DNA of 64,000 nucleotides from Pseudomonas sp. Bout1 (GCF_034314165.1 NZ_JAVIWK010000001.1:6835001-6899000), one strand, 5' to 3'; positions 34,746 to 45,213 are shown, counted from the stretch's first letter. Notes: generated by a model from the sequence alone, not told the origin. Numbers and translations: made by a program.

Positions 34746-35188
34746 GCCAGATCGAAATCCGCCAGGTGAGCGCCGCCGACCACGCCGCCTGGCTGCCCCT
34801 GTGGCACGCCTACCTGCGCTTCTACAACACCGAACTGCCCGACGCCGTCAGCCAGAACACCTGGCAACGCTTGATCGATGCCAATGAACCGACCCACTCG
34901 GCCCTGGCCTGGCAAGACGGCAAGGCCGTGGGCATGGTCAACTTCATCTACCACCGCTCTAACTGGAGCATCGAAAACTCCTGCTACCTGCAGGATTTGC
35001 TGGTAGACCCGGCCCAGCGTGGTACGGGCATAGGCCGTAAACTGATTGAATTTGTCTACGCCACCGCCAAGGCCGATGGTTGCTGCAAGGTCCACTGGCT
35101 GACCCACGAGACCAACGCCACTGCCATCCAGCTGTATGAACGCATTGCCGAGCGCCCCGGCTTTATCCAGTTTCGCAAAGGTCTTTAA
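34742..35188 (+). CDS. GNAT-family N-acetyltransferase
   Basis: 148-residue single-domain acetyltransferase. The acetyl-CoA loop is LQDLLVDPAQRGTGIGRKLIEFVYATAKADGC (about 82-113, with R/QxxGxG/A), followed by HWLTHETNATAIQLYERIAERPGF, the beta5-alpha4 unit of GNATs. The substrate is unknown; relatives act on small amines or protein N-termini. It is coupled to paiB by overlap and followed 10 bp later by a second GNAT. PaiA of Bacillus, paired with PaiB, is also a GNAT that acetylates polyamines, so the pair here may be analogous. Confidence 0.9.
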   Translation: MSQIEIRQVSAADHAAWLPLWHAYLRFYNTELPDAVSQNTWQRLIDANEPTHSALAWQDGKAVGMVNFIYHRSNWSIENSCYLQDLLVDPAQRGTGIGRKLIEFVYATAKADGCCKVHWLTHETNATAIQLYERIAERPGFIQFRKGL

Positions 35189-35198
35189 GGAGAGCTTC

Positions 35199-35870
35199 AT
35201 GTCGACATCATTGGCCGATTGGAAAGGTGTCCCGGCGCCCACCGTCACCGTTATCGAAGGGCGTTTTATCCGCCTGGAAAAACTCGACCCGGCGCGCCAC
35301 GGCGATGGCCTGTTCAAAGCCCTGCAAGGCCCCGGTGCCGATCCGAAGCTGTGGGATTATTTGCCTTATGGCCCATTCCCCGAACGCGCCGCCTTCGATG
35401 CCTGGCTGAACAACCACGCGACCCACAGCGACCCGTACTTCTTCAGCGTGATCGACCGCGCCAGCGGCGACGTGCAAGGCATCCTCAGCCTGATGTCCAT
35501 CGTCCCGGAACAGGGGCGCATCGAAATCGGCCACGTGACCTTCGGCGCGCCGATGCAACGTTCGCCGAAAAGCACCGAGGCAGTGTACCTGCTGGCCAGG
35601 CACTCGTTTGAGCTGGGTAATCGTCGGCTGGAATGGAAGTGCAACAACGCCAACGCCCGCTCCAAAAATGCCGCCGAGCGGTTGGGGTTCAGTTTTGAAG
35701 GGGTGTTTCGCCAGCACACGGTGGTCAAGGGCCGGAACCGGGATACGGCGTGGTATTCGATCCTGGATGGAGAATGGCCAGCGATTGGGGCGGGGTTTGA
35801 AGCATGGCTTTCGGATGCAAACCAGACCGGTTCGGGACAGTTGAAGACGCTGGTGGAATGCCGTACCTGA
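35199..35870 (+). CDS. GNAT-family N-acetyltransferase (RimL-like)
   Basis: 223-residue acetyltransferase of the RimJ/RimL-type (Acetyltransf_3) branch: IRLEKLDPARHGDGLFKALQG near the N-terminus, ILSLMSIVPEQGRIEIGHVTFGAPMQRSPKSTEAVYLLARHSFE, and RRLEWKCNNANARSKNAAERLGFSFEGVFRQH, which is the conserved C-terminal part. The substrate is unknown. AAGGAG 7 bp before the ATG. Last gene of the paiB operon; a REP element follows. Confidence 0.9.
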   Translation: MSTSLADWKGVPAPTVTVIEGRFIRLEKLDPARHGDGLFKALQGPGADPKLWDYLPYGPFPERAAFDAWLNNHATHSDPYFFSVIDRASGDVQGILSLMSIVPEQGRIEIGHVTFGAPMQRSPKSTEAVYLLARHSFELGNRRLEWKCNNANARSKNAAERLGFSFEGVFRQHTVVKGRNRDTAWYSILDGEWPAIGAGFEAWLSDANQTGSGQLKTLVECRT

Positions 35871-35890
35871 GCCACCCACACTGCCGAACC

Positions 35891-35973
35891 CTGTGGGCCG
35901 GGCTTGCAAGGTTGCTGAATATCTCTGTGGTGAGCGGGCCTGCCCCGCGCGGGGCAAGCCCGCTCACCACAGA
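35891..35973. repeat. REP element(s) before the autotransporter genes
   Basis: A degenerate half copy (CTGTGGGCCGGGCTTGC, 35891-35907) followed by a compact palindrome CTGTGGTGAGCGGGC ... GCCCGCTCACCACAG (35925-35971). The right-hand copy belongs to a GTGGTGAGCGGGC class. Confidence 0.8.
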
Positions 35974-36091
35974 AAGCCCGCTCTACATTGGATCACCAAC
36001 GACGCACCGCCTCAGTCACATCCCCGCCATCATTCTGTAAAAAACCTCCGCTATACAGGTCGACTCTTTTCCAAAAACAAGGTCGCCCGCC

Positions 36092-39064
36092 ATGCCCCCT
36101 TCGCCCCAGCGCCTTGCGCTCACTCTCGGCCTGCTGGTCAGCAGCGGTTTTGCCGACGCGGCGCCTGCTCCGACCAAGACGCTGCAGATCGACACGCCCA
36201 CCACCACCGGGCAAACCCTGGGTGGCAGTGACTCGTTGACGATTTCGGCACCGGGCAGCATCACCACCAGCAAAGTGGCCGTGACCCTGAAGGACAGCAC
36301 CAGCGGCAAGGGTGTGCTGATCGATAACTCCGGCAGCATCACTTCCACCGGCGGGCGTGCCATCGACAGCGGCGGCGACCTCACCGGCGCGCGCAATTAC
36401 AGCCTCTACAACCGCGCCGGCGGGGTGATCCAGGGTGCCAACGACGCGCTGCGCATCGACAGCAATTTCGCCAGCGGCAGCCTGTTGATCGACAACAGCG
36501 GCACCATTCGCTCCGCCACCGGCCAGGGCCTGGACCTGGATGCGATCCGCAGCCCCAACGTCACAACCACCATCATCAACCGCCTCGGCGGGTTGATTCA
36601 CGGTGATGCCAGCGACGGCATGAAGACCGGCGCCAATGCCACCATCACCAACTACGGCGAGATTTCTACCGGCGACACTTTCTCCCGGGACGACAAGTTC
36701 GACGGCGTCGACATCGACTCCGCCACCGGCGTGACGGTGACCAATTACGGCCTGATTTCCGGCGGGCGCCACGGCATCACCACCGACCTGGGCGCCACGC
36801 TGACCAACTACGGCACGGTGATCGGCCGCAACGGCTCGGGCTTTGGCTCCGACGGCGACGGCACGGTGATCAACCACGGCACCATCACGGGTGCTTTCTC
36901 TGGGCTGCAGCCGGATGGTGACGGTGACGGTGTGGATATCGACAAGATCGCGCACATCGAGAACTACGGCGTCATCCAGGGCATAGGCGCCGGTGGCGTC
37001 GACAAGAATGGCTTTGCCAACGGCAGCGAAGGCATCGCCCTCGGCGGTGGCTACGTGTTCAACGGTGTGGGCGCGCTGGTCAGCGGCGCGAACAACGCAA
37101 TCCTGGTGGACGATGGCAGCGATGGCCCGGGACTGGCAGCCACAACCCTGATCAACCACGGCACCATCCAGGGCCTGGACGGCTTTGGTGTGAAGTTCGT
37201 CGGTGAGTTTGCCGACACGGTGGTCAACGCAGGCTTGATCAGCGGCAGCAACGGCCTGGCCCTGGATCTGGGCGGCGGCAATGACAACCTGACCCTGCTC
37301 GGCGGCAGCCGCTTTGTCGGCGTGGTAGATGGCGGCAGCGGCTACGACCGCCTGACCATGGACGACGCCGCCGGCGGCAGTTTTGGCAATAGCCGCAACT
37401 TCGAATGGCTGGACGTGAAACAAGGCACCTGGACCCTCACCGGCAGCGGCGATTTCAGCGATGGCGGCGAGATTTTCAGCGGCGCCAAACTGATCAACCA
37501 GGGCGGGATCGCCGGCAACCTGACCGTCGATGAAGGCGGTATTTACGCCGGTGGCGGCAGCGTCGGCAGCCTGTTGGTCAAAGGCACCTTGCAGACCAAC
37601 ACCACACTCGGCACCGCCACCATCACCCGCGACCTGACCATGACCAGCGGCTCGACCCTGGCCTATGGCGTCAACGCCGACGGCAGCAGCGCACCGGTCC
37701 AGGTCGGGGGCACCGCCTACCTGAATGGCGCGACCCTGGCGGTCAACCCCGGCACCGGCACCTACCCGTGGCAGAGCCACTACACGGTGCTGCAAGCCGG
37801 CAGTATCAATGGCACGTTCGGCAAGGTCACCAGCGACTATGCCTTCCTCACCCCCACGCTGGACTACAGCCCTACCCAGGTTGGCCTGACCTACACCCGC
37901 AACGACGTGGCCTTCAATCAGTTCGCCAATACCGGCAACGGCGCCAGCGCCGCCAACGCCCTGGCGAGCCTGGGCAACAACAACCCGCTGTATAACGCCT
38001 TGCTCAACACCAGCAACAGCAGCGCCGGTGCTGCCATCGAGCAACTGGCGGGCAGCAGCACCGCCAACCTGACCAGCGCGACCCTCGGCGCCAGTGCGCA
38101 GGTCGGCAACAGCATGCTCAACGCCATGCACCAACTGGGCGGCGGCGCAGGCTTGCTGGTGGGCCTTGAGCAACAAGACACGCCCGTATTGGCCGCCACC
38201 GGCGTGCCCGCCAGCGCCCGCAACCTTAACGACCCGAATGCCCGGGGCCGCCTGTGGCTGCAAGGCATCGGCAGCTACGGCAAGCTCGACGGCGACCACG
38301 CCAGCAACGGCCTGACCCAGCGTACCAAGGGCAGTGTGCTGGGGGCCGATTGGGCACTCGGCTCGGACTGGCGCGTGGGCGTGCTGGGCGGTTATTCGAA
38401 GACCGACCTGGACACCACCGGCGTCGACGGCAGCATCGACAGTTGGCACGCCGGCGTCTACGCCATGCGTCAGAGCGGGCCGCTGGCCTTGCGCCTGGGC
38501 GCTGCCTACAGCGGGCACCAGGGCGAGAGCAAACGCACGGTGGCCTTCGACGGTTTCAGCGATCGTCCCAAAGGTGACTACGACGCCAACAGCCAACAAG
38601 CTTTCGCCGAACTGGGTTATGCGATGGGCAGCGGGCGCCTGAGCGCCGAGCCGTTTGCCAACCTGGGCTACCAGCGCTACCAGCGTGACAGCTACAACGA
38701 AAAAGGCGGCGCCGCGGCCCTGCATGTCGACGGGCAAACCCAGGACAATTTCAGCAGCACCTTCGGCCTGCGCCTGGCCCACCTTAGCCAGCTGGACAAC
38801 GGCATCAGCCTCACGCCTCGGGTCAGCGCGGGCTGGAAACACACCTACGGCGATGTCGACAGCAGCACCCGCCAGGCCTTCCTGATGGGCGGCACCGCGT
38901 TCAACGTGGAAGGCAGCGCGCTGGACCGCGACAGCCTGTTGCTCGAAGCCGGGCTGGATGTAGGCCTCTCGGCCCGCCAAACCCTGGGTGTTGGCTACAG
39001 CGGCGAAATCGGCAGCAACAGCCGCAATCATGGCTTGATCGGGCAGTGGCAGATGAGCTTTTAA
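36092..39064 (+). CDS. Autotransporter with beta-helical passenger
   Basis: 990-residue type Va secreted protein. Signal peptide about 1-23 (LTLGLLVSSGFADAAPA); a passenger of about 25-600 built of short glycine- and asparagine-rich repeats (ITNYGEI, VTNYGLISGG, LTNYGTVIG, INHGTI), typical of right-handed beta-helices; an alpha-linker with EQLAGSSTANLTSATLGASAQVGNSMLNAM; and a C-terminal Autotransporter beta-barrel from about 720 to the terminal QMSF aromatic. No protease or lipase triad was recognised, so adhesin or biofilm function is a guess. TATACA 36 bp upstream is a possible -10. The next gene encodes a near relative of its barrel. Confidence 0.9.
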   Translation: MPPSPQRLALTLGLLVSSGFADAAPAPTKTLQIDTPTTTGQTLGGSDSLTISAPGSITTSKVAVTLKDSTSGKGVLIDNSGSITSTGGRAIDSGGDLTGARNYSLYNRAGGVIQGANDALRIDSNFASGSLLIDNSGTIRSATGQGLDLDAIRSPNVTTTIINRLGGLIHGDASDGMKTGANATITNYGEISTGDTFSRDDKFDGVDIDSATGVTVTNYGLISGGRHGITTDLGATLTNYGTVIGRNGSGFGSDGDGTVINHGTITGAFSGLQPDGDGDGVDIDKIAHIENYGVIQGIGAGGVDKNGFANGSEGIALGGGYVFNGVGALVSGANNAILVDDGSDGPGLAATTLINHGTIQGLDGFGVKFVGEFADTVVNAGLISGSNGLALDLGGGNDNLTLLGGSRFVGVVDGGSGYDRLTMDDAAGGSFGNSRNFEWLDVKQGTWTLTGSGDFSDGGEIFSGAKLINQGGIAGNLTVDEGGIYAGGGSVGSLLVKGTLQTNTTLGTATITRDLTMTSGSTLAYGVNADGSSAPVQVGGTAYLNGATLAVNPGTGTYPWQSHYTVLQAGSINGTFGKVTSDYAFLTPTLDYSPTQVGLTYTRNDVAFNQFANTGNGASAANALASLGNNNPLYNALLNTSNSSAGAAIEQLAGSSTANLTSATLGASAQVGNSMLNAMHQLGGGAGLLVGLEQQDTPVLAATGVPASARNLNDPNARGRLWLQGIGSYGKLDGDHASNGLTQRTKGSVLGADWALGSDWRVGVLGGYSKTDLDTTGVDGSIDSWHAGVYAMRQSGPLALRLGAAYSGHQGESKRTVAFDGFSDRPKGDYDANSQQAFAELGYAMGSGRLSAEPFANLGYQRYQRDSYNEKGGAAALHVDGQTQDNFSSTFGLRLAHLSQLDNGISLTPRVSAGWKHTYGDVDSSTRQAFLMGGTAFNVEGSALDRDSLLLEAGLDVGLSARQTLGVGYSGEIGSNSRNHGLIGQWQMSF

Positions 39065-39143
39065 TCGCTGCCCGCTAGAGACATCTCCGGCAAACGAGGG
39101 GTGGTTAGCCTGACATTTATCTGCCCTTTACCTCGCTAAATTC

Positions 39144-39170
39144 CCCAACCTCATACATCAAGAGGTTGGG
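39144..39170 (+). promoter_or_regulatory. Perfect hairpin covering the ribosome-binding site of the second autotransporter
   Basis: CCCAACCTC-9 nt-GAGGTTGGG, a perfect 9-bp stem 5 bp before the ATG at 39176. The GAGG in its 3' arm is the only Shine-Dalgarno. With just TTT after it, the hairpin is a poor terminator, so control of translation is the better reading. Confidence 0.55.
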
Positions 39171-39175
39171 TTTAC

Positions 39176-40501
39176 ATGCCACTCATACAAAAACAACTCG
39201 CACTCGCCGTCATCTTCGCGCTGGGGTTCAGCAGCGCTCAATTCGCCCACGCGCGCGAGGATATCGATCCAGACAGCGAGTGGATCGAGATACCGGTTGA
39301 TGGAAAAAAAACTCAACACCGCCCCGTGCAGCCCGTGCCCGCCGGCGACTTCCACTTCGCCGATCATGCAACCACGCGCAACGGCCAGCGTGTCGCCCAG
39401 GTGCTGGACCATGGCGTGGCCACCCTGCTGAAATCGGGAGAGCTCAACGAGTGGCAAGAATACGAACTGGAAAACCTCAGCCGCAGGTTGGCCAACCTTA
39501 AGCCCGGGCGATTGGGGGAAGTGCTGGAGCAACTGGCAGGCAGCCAGAATGCCAACCTTGCCAGCGCGACGCAAAACAGCATGACACCGCTCAATACCAG
39601 CCTGCTTTCAGCCATGCGCCAATTGAGTGACGAGCGCAACGCCGGCAATGACCAAGGCCATGGCCGCCTCTGGCTTCATGCCCTGGGCAGCGCCGGCAAG
39701 CTTGAAGGGCAACACGCCAGCGCCGGCTTGCAGCAGCGCACCCGGGGCCTGGTACTGGGCGGCGACTGGGCGCTGGACGACAGCTGGCGAGTGGGTGTGA
39801 TGGGCGCCAAGTCTGCCAGCGAGCTGAGGGCCGCCCGCTTCAAGGGCGAACTCGACAGCTGGCACCTGGGCGGTTACGCCGTGCGCCAGGACGGGCCGCT
39901 GGCCCTGCGCCTGGGTGTGATCTACAGCCGTCATGCCGGTGAAACCAAACGCACGGTGGACGTTGATTTCGCCGGTTACCGCGAGCAGTCCCAAGGCAAA
40001 TACACCGCCCACAGCCAGAACGCCTTCACCGAGCTGGGCTACCAACTGGACAAGGGCGGCTTTAGCGTTGAACCCTTTGCCGGGCTCGGCTATCAGCGTT
40101 ACCACCGCGACCGTTACACGGAAAAAGGTCGTTTCACTGCGCTCAATGTCGGTGCCCAGACCCAGGGAAACTTCAGCAGTACCTTCGGCTTACGCGTGGC
40201 CAGCGCCTTTGAGCTGGACAACTGGATGACCCTCAAACCGCACCTGAGCACAGGCTGGAAGCATCTTTACGGCGACGTGAGCAGCACAGTGCGCCAGTCC
40301 CTGGCCTGGGTAAAACGGCCAGGCTTCAACAGTGACTTCACCCTACAAGGCACCTCCCTGGGCCGCGACAGCCTGGCCGTGCAGGCCGGCGTCGACCTGG
40401 CGCTTTCGGCGCAACACACCGTGGGCCTGGCCTATTCCGCAGAGGCTGGCAGCCATAGCCGCAACCAGGGCGTGAAAGGCCAATGGACCCTGGCTTTTTG
40501 A
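39176..40501 (+). CDS. Autotransporter beta-barrel protein with reduced passenger
   Basis: 441 residues. Signal peptide about 1-26 (cut near AHA), a short 130-residue N-terminal part without beta-helix repeats (acidic, with a helical EWQEYELENLSRRLANLKPGRLGEVLEQLAG segment), then a full Autotransporter barrel (about 163-441) ending TLAF. The linker EQLAGSQNANLASATQNS and barrel motifs GRLWLHALGSAGKLEGQHAS and GLGYQRYHRDRYTEKG mirror the upstream autotransporter, so it arose by duplication of that gene's 3' part. Reading frame is intact and the barrel is complete, so it is not an obvious pseudogene. Convergent with pycB. Confidence 0.87.
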   Translation: MPLIQKQLALAVIFALGFSSAQFAHAREDIDPDSEWIEIPVDGKKTQHRPVQPVPAGDFHFADHATTRNGQRVAQVLDHGVATLLKSGELNEWQEYELENLSRRLANLKPGRLGEVLEQLAGSQNANLASATQNSMTPLNTSLLSAMRQLSDERNAGNDQGHGRLWLHALGSAGKLEGQHASAGLQQRTRGLVLGGDWALDDSWRVGVMGAKSASELRAARFKGELDSWHLGGYAVRQDGPLALRLGVIYSRHAGETKRTVDVDFAGYREQSQGKYTAHSQNAFTELGYQLDKGGFSVEPFAGLGYQRYHRDRYTEKGRFTALNVGAQTQGNFSSTFGLRVASAFELDNWMTLKPHLSTGWKHLYGDVSSTVRQSLAWVKRPGFNSDFTLQGTSLGRDSLAVQAGVDLALSAQHTVGLAYSAEAGSHSRNQGVKGQWTLAF

Positions 40502-40513
40502 TTATTGCAGGCG

Positions 40514-40539
40514 AAAAAAAAGGGGGCACATGCCCCCCC
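40514..40539 (-). terminator. Intrinsic terminator of pycAB
   Basis: On the minus strand GGGGGC-ATGT-GCCCCC is followed by eight T. It lies 33 bp after the pycB stop. Confidence 0.9.
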
Positions 40540-40571
40540 GAGGTTTAAGCGGTAGTCTTGAAGGCTGTTGA

Positions 40572-42380
40572 TCAGCCTTCGATTTCAATCAGGATTTCGC
40601 CCGGGTTGACCCGGTCGCCCTTGGCCACGTGAACGGCGGTGACCTTGCCAGCGATAGACGCCTGTACTTCGGTCTCCATCTTCATCGCTTCAGTGATCAA
40701 TACGGCCTGGCCGGCTTTCACCATGTCGCCTTCCTTGACCAGCACGTCGACGATATTGCCCGGCATCGCCGTGCTGACATGGCCCGGCTCGGTAGCGTGC
40801 TTGCGCTTGCTGCCGCCACTGCTGACAAACTCGTTGAGCGGTTCGAACACCACTTCTTCGGGCATGCCGTCGATCGACAGGTAGAAGTGGCGTTTGCCTT
40901 CGGCCTTGACGCCAACCCCGGTGATATCCACGCGGTAGCTTTCGCCGTGCACGTCGATCACGAACTCGGTCGGCACGCCTTCGCCGCCGGCACGGGTTAC
41001 ACCGCCGGCTTCTGGAATCGGCAACAGCACTTCCGGGCTCAAGGTGCCGGCGTCACGCTCTTCAAGGAACTTGCGGCCGATGTCCGGGAACATCGCGTAG
41101 GTCAGCACGTCTTCTTCAGACTTGGCCAAGGCACCGATTTCACCGCGCAGCTTGGTCATTTCCGGCTTCAGCAGGTCGGCCGGGCGAACGTCGATCACCT
41201 CTTCGCTGCCGATGGCCTGGCGCCGCAGTTTTTCGTTCACGGTGCCCGGCGCTTTGCCGTAGCCGCCTTGCAGGTACAGCTTCACCTCGTTGGTGATGGT
41301 CTTGTAGCGCTCGCCGGCCAGCACGTTGAAGAACGCCTGGGTGCCGACGATCTGCGAAGTCGGGGTGACCAGCGGCGGGAAGCCAAGGTCTTCACGCACC
41401 CGCGGGATTTCGGCCAGCACTTCGCTCATGCGGTTCAGCGCGCCCTGCTCTTTCAACTGGTTGGCCAGGTTGGAGATCATCCCGCCCGGTACCTGGTTGA
41501 CTTGCACACGGGTGTCGACCGCGGTGAACTCGCTTTCGAACTGGTGGTACTTCTTGCGCACGGCGTAGAAGTACAAACCGATTTCCTGCAGCAGCTCGAG
41601 GCTCAGGCCGGTGTCGAATTCGCTGCCTTTAAGGGCCGCGACCATCGACTCGGTGCCCGGGTGGCTGGTGCCCCAGGCGAAGCTGGAGATGGCGGTGTCG
41701 ATATGGTCGGCGCCGTTTTCGATGGCCTTGAGTTGGCACATTGCAGCCAGGCCGGCCGTGTCGTGGGAATGGATGAAGATCGGCAGGTTCTGCTCGGCCT
41801 TCAGCGCCTTGACCAGTTCTCCAGTGGCATATGGAGTCAGCAGGCCGGCCATGTCCTTGATCGCGATCGAGTCGCAACCCATGGATTCCAACTGCTTGGC
41901 CTGGGCCACAAAGGCCTCGACGGTGTGCACCGGGCTGGTGGTGTAGGCGATAGTGCCCTGGGCATGTTTGCCGGCCGCTTTCACCGCTTCGATGGCCACC
42001 CGCAGGTTACGCACGTCGTTCATCGCATCAAAGATACGGAACACGTCGATACCGTTGACGGCGGCCTTGGCGACGAAGGCTTTGACCACGTCGTCGCTGT
42101 AGTGGCGGTAGCCCAGCAGGTTCTGGCCGCGCAGGAGCATTTGCAGGCGTGTGTTGGGCAATGCCGCACGCAGTTGGCGCAAGCGCTCCCACGGGTCTTC
42201 TTTCAGGAAGCGTACGCAGGCGTCAAACGTCGCGCCGCCCCAGACTTCCAGGGACCAGTAGCCGACTTTGTCGAGCTTGTCGCAGATCGGCAGCATGTCG
42301 TCGGTGCGCATGCGGGTCGCCAGCAACGATTGGTGGGCGTCGCGCAGGATGGTGTCGGTAACGAAGATCTTCTTGCTCAT
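40572..42380 (-). CDS. pycB: Pyruvate carboxylase subunit B (OadA-like, biotinylated)
   Basis: Carboxyltransferase subunit of the two-subunit pyruvate carboxylase that makes oxaloacetate. The 602 residues include an HMGL-like TIM barrel (about 4-270, TDTILRDAHQSLLATRMRT, with metal ligands in the FIHSHDT motif), a PYC_OADA conserved region (about 290-490) and a C-terminal biotinyl domain with the carrier lysine in EAMKMETEV (about 565-573). Often annotated as oxaloacetate decarboxylase alpha chain, but with pycA beside it and no membrane beta/gamma subunits, carboxylase is the right call. GAGGAA 9 bp before the ATG, and 11 bp after the pycA stop. Confidence 0.94.
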   Translation of the reverse strand: MSKKIFVTDTILRDAHQSLLATRMRTDDMLPICDKLDKVGYWSLEVWGGATFDACVRFLKEDPWERLRQLRAALPNTRLQMLLRGQNLLGYRHYSDDVVKAFVAKAAVNGIDVFRIFDAMNDVRNLRVAIEAVKAAGKHAQGTIAYTTSPVHTVEAFVAQAKQLESMGCDSIAIKDMAGLLTPYATGELVKALKAEQNLPIFIHSHDTAGLAAMCQLKAIENGADHIDTAISSFAWGTSHPGTESMVAALKGSEFDTGLSLELLQEIGLYFYAVRKKYHQFESEFTAVDTRVQVNQVPGGMISNLANQLKEQGALNRMSEVLAEIPRVREDLGFPPLVTPTSQIVGTQAFFNVLAGERYKTITNEVKLYLQGGYGKAPGTVNEKLRRQAIGSEEVIDVRPADLLKPEMTKLRGEIGALAKSEEDVLTYAMFPDIGRKFLEERDAGTLSPEVLLPIPEAGGVTRAGGEGVPTEFVIDVHGESYRVDITGVGVKAEGKRHFYLSIDGMPEEVVFEPLNEFVSSGGSKRKHATEPGHVSTAMPGNIVDVLVKEGDMVKAGQAVLITEAMKMETEVQASIAGKVTAVHVAKGDRVNPGEILIEIEG

Positions 42381-42391
42381 TCTTATATTCC

Positions 42392-43807
<1,416 letters not shown>

Positions 43808-43946
43808 TTGGAAATTCCCTTGAGCCGATTGCTACCTACTTCGACCCTGAACCGGGTCGGCGCGTGACTAAATGTTTCAAGCCAGTCGCGAGACACACAC
43901 TATGCCCCTGCAGGGATTAACAAAAATCAATAATAATTGGGTTGTG

Positions 43947-43964
43947 TATAAGTAAAGACTTATA
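43947..43964. promoter_or_regulatory. Candidate PycR operator
   Basis: TATAAG-TAAAGA-CTTATA, perfect 6-bp arms with a T-N11-A core typical of LysR regulators, in the pycA-pycR divergent region. Confidence 0.5.
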
Positions 43965-44000
43965 GTCCTCGCAACGGTGGTCGGCGGGAGTCTTCGAATA

Positions 44001-44975
44001 ATGCGTAAGTCATTGATGCGTATGACATTGCGTCAGCTGCAGATTTTCAATGAAGTCTGTGATTTGCGTTCCTACAGCCGTGCAGCTGAGGAAATGTCTC
44101 TCACGCAGCCGGCTGTTAGCCTACAAATCAAGCAGCTCGAAGAGCTGCTGGGCCAGCCGCTGTTCGATTACGTCGGCAAAAAGCTCTATATGACTGAAGC
44201 GGCCGAAGCGCTTCAACGGGCCAGCCGGGACATCTTCGGGCGCCTGGAAAACCTCGACATGCAGCTCTCCGACATGCAGGGCTCGCTGCAAGGCCAGCTG
44301 AAACTGGCGGTGGAATCCAGCGCCAAGTACTTCGTGCCCCACCTGTTTGCCGCCTTCAAGCGCCAGCACCCGGAGGTCAACCTGCACCTGACGGTGGTCA
44401 ACCGTGCCCAGGTGATTCGCCGGCTTTCGGACAACCGCGACGACCTGGTGATCATGTCCATGGTGCCCCAGGACATGGGCCTGGAATTCCTGCCATTCCT
44501 GAACAACCCGATTGTCGCGGTAGCGCCCCACGATCATCCGTTGAGCCATCAGGGCCCGTTGCGCTTGCAGGACCTGGAGCCCTATACGCTGCTGTTGCGC
44601 GAGCCGGGTTCCGGAACGCGAATGGCCTGCGAGGAGTACTTCAAGGAGAAACGCGTGCACTTCACCCAGACGGTGGAAGTGTCTTCTGCCGAGGCGCAGC
44701 GCGAGTGCGTAACCGCCGGGCTGGGCGTGGCGTTGCTGACGCGCCACGCGGTCAACCTGGAACTGGCCACCGGCGGGCTCAAGGAACTGCCGGTGGAAGA
44801 ACTGCCGCTGTACCGCAGCTGGTGCCTGGTGCAGGCCAAGGCCAAGCGCCTGTCACCGGTGGCCCATGCATTCCTGGGCTTTATCCGCAGCGAGCGGCTA
44901 CAGATCAGCGCGCTGGCTGAACGCTTCGCTGGGCAGCCGCGGGTGCCTGCCAGTGGAGCTCCGGGTAGTCACTGA
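44001..44975 (+). CDS. pycR: LysR-family regulator of pyruvate carboxylase (PycR)
   Basis: About 324 residues: winged helix (about 8-66, LRQLQIFNEVCDLRSYSRAAEEMSLTQPAVSLQIKQLEELLG) and a CysB-like effector domain (about 95-300). It resembles CbbR-type LysR proteins, which sense central metabolites. Divergent orientation to pycAB and the synteny of P. aeruginosa pycR support the name. The start is ambiguous between ATG 44001 and ATG 44013; 44001 is used, with GGGAG 10 bp upstream. A small antisense gene overlaps its last 71 bp. Confidence 0.85.
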   Translation: MRKSLMRMTLRQLQIFNEVCDLRSYSRAAEEMSLTQPAVSLQIKQLEELLGQPLFDYVGKKLYMTEAAEALQRASRDIFGRLENLDMQLSDMQGSLQGQLKLAVESSAKYFVPHLFAAFKRQHPEVNLHLTVVNRAQVIRRLSDNRDDLVIMSMVPQDMGLEFLPFLNNPIVAVAPHDHPLSHQGPLRLQDLEPYTLLLREPGSGTRMACEEYFKEKRVHFTQTVEVSSAEAQRECVTAGLGVALLTRHAVNLELATGGLKELPVEELPLYRSWCLVQAKAKRLSPVAHAFLGFIRSERLQISALAERFAGQPRVPASGAPGSH

Positions 44976-45102
44976 TGCTCTGTTGCAATTGACGCTGGTC
45001 GCAACGGTCTTCAATTGCACGACGGAAGGCCATGCGGCGCTGGTCTTCCTGTTGGCGACGGGTCTTGACGGTGCTGTTGCTTTCTTCGTATTGCCGAGCC
45101 AT
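44905..45102 (-). CDS. Small conserved basic protein of unknown function
   Basis: 65 residues, rich in Arg and Gln (MARQYEESNSTVKTRRQQED then RRMAFRRAIEDRCDQRQLQQ), with the look of short conserved Pseudomonas proteins, possibly the group annotated as PA3496 family; this match is from memory. GGGAG 8 bp before the ATG supports translation. Its 3' end runs 71 bp into the 3' end of pycR on the opposite strand. No signal peptide or membrane segment. Confidence 0.6.
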   Translation of the reverse strand: MARQYEESNSTVKTRRQQEDQRRMAFRRAIEDRCDQRQLQQSISDYPELHWQAPAAAQRSVQPAR

Positions 45103-45213
45103 TTCGAGTCTCCCAATGCGAGTACGGGGAGTTCAGGATGGGCTCGGGCAATGACGGTTTAGCGGCACGGGGATGACAGGACGATGAATCTTGCGGGGCT
45201 CAAACACGATCAA

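Noticed and set aside
35993..39031. A 1,012-codon open frame antisense to the autotransporter
   Set aside because: Low-complexity Ala/Val/Gly mirror of the repetitive passenger; no start signal or family motif.
39176..40501. Pseudogene remnant of an autotransporter
   Set aside because: Signal peptide, linker and full barrel are in one uninterrupted frame, so decay is not evident; kept as a gene.
40572..42380. Oxaloacetate decarboxylase alpha subunit
   Set aside because: No beta or gamma membrane subunits nearby, and it is paired with a biotin carboxylase gene; pyruvate carboxylase fits better.
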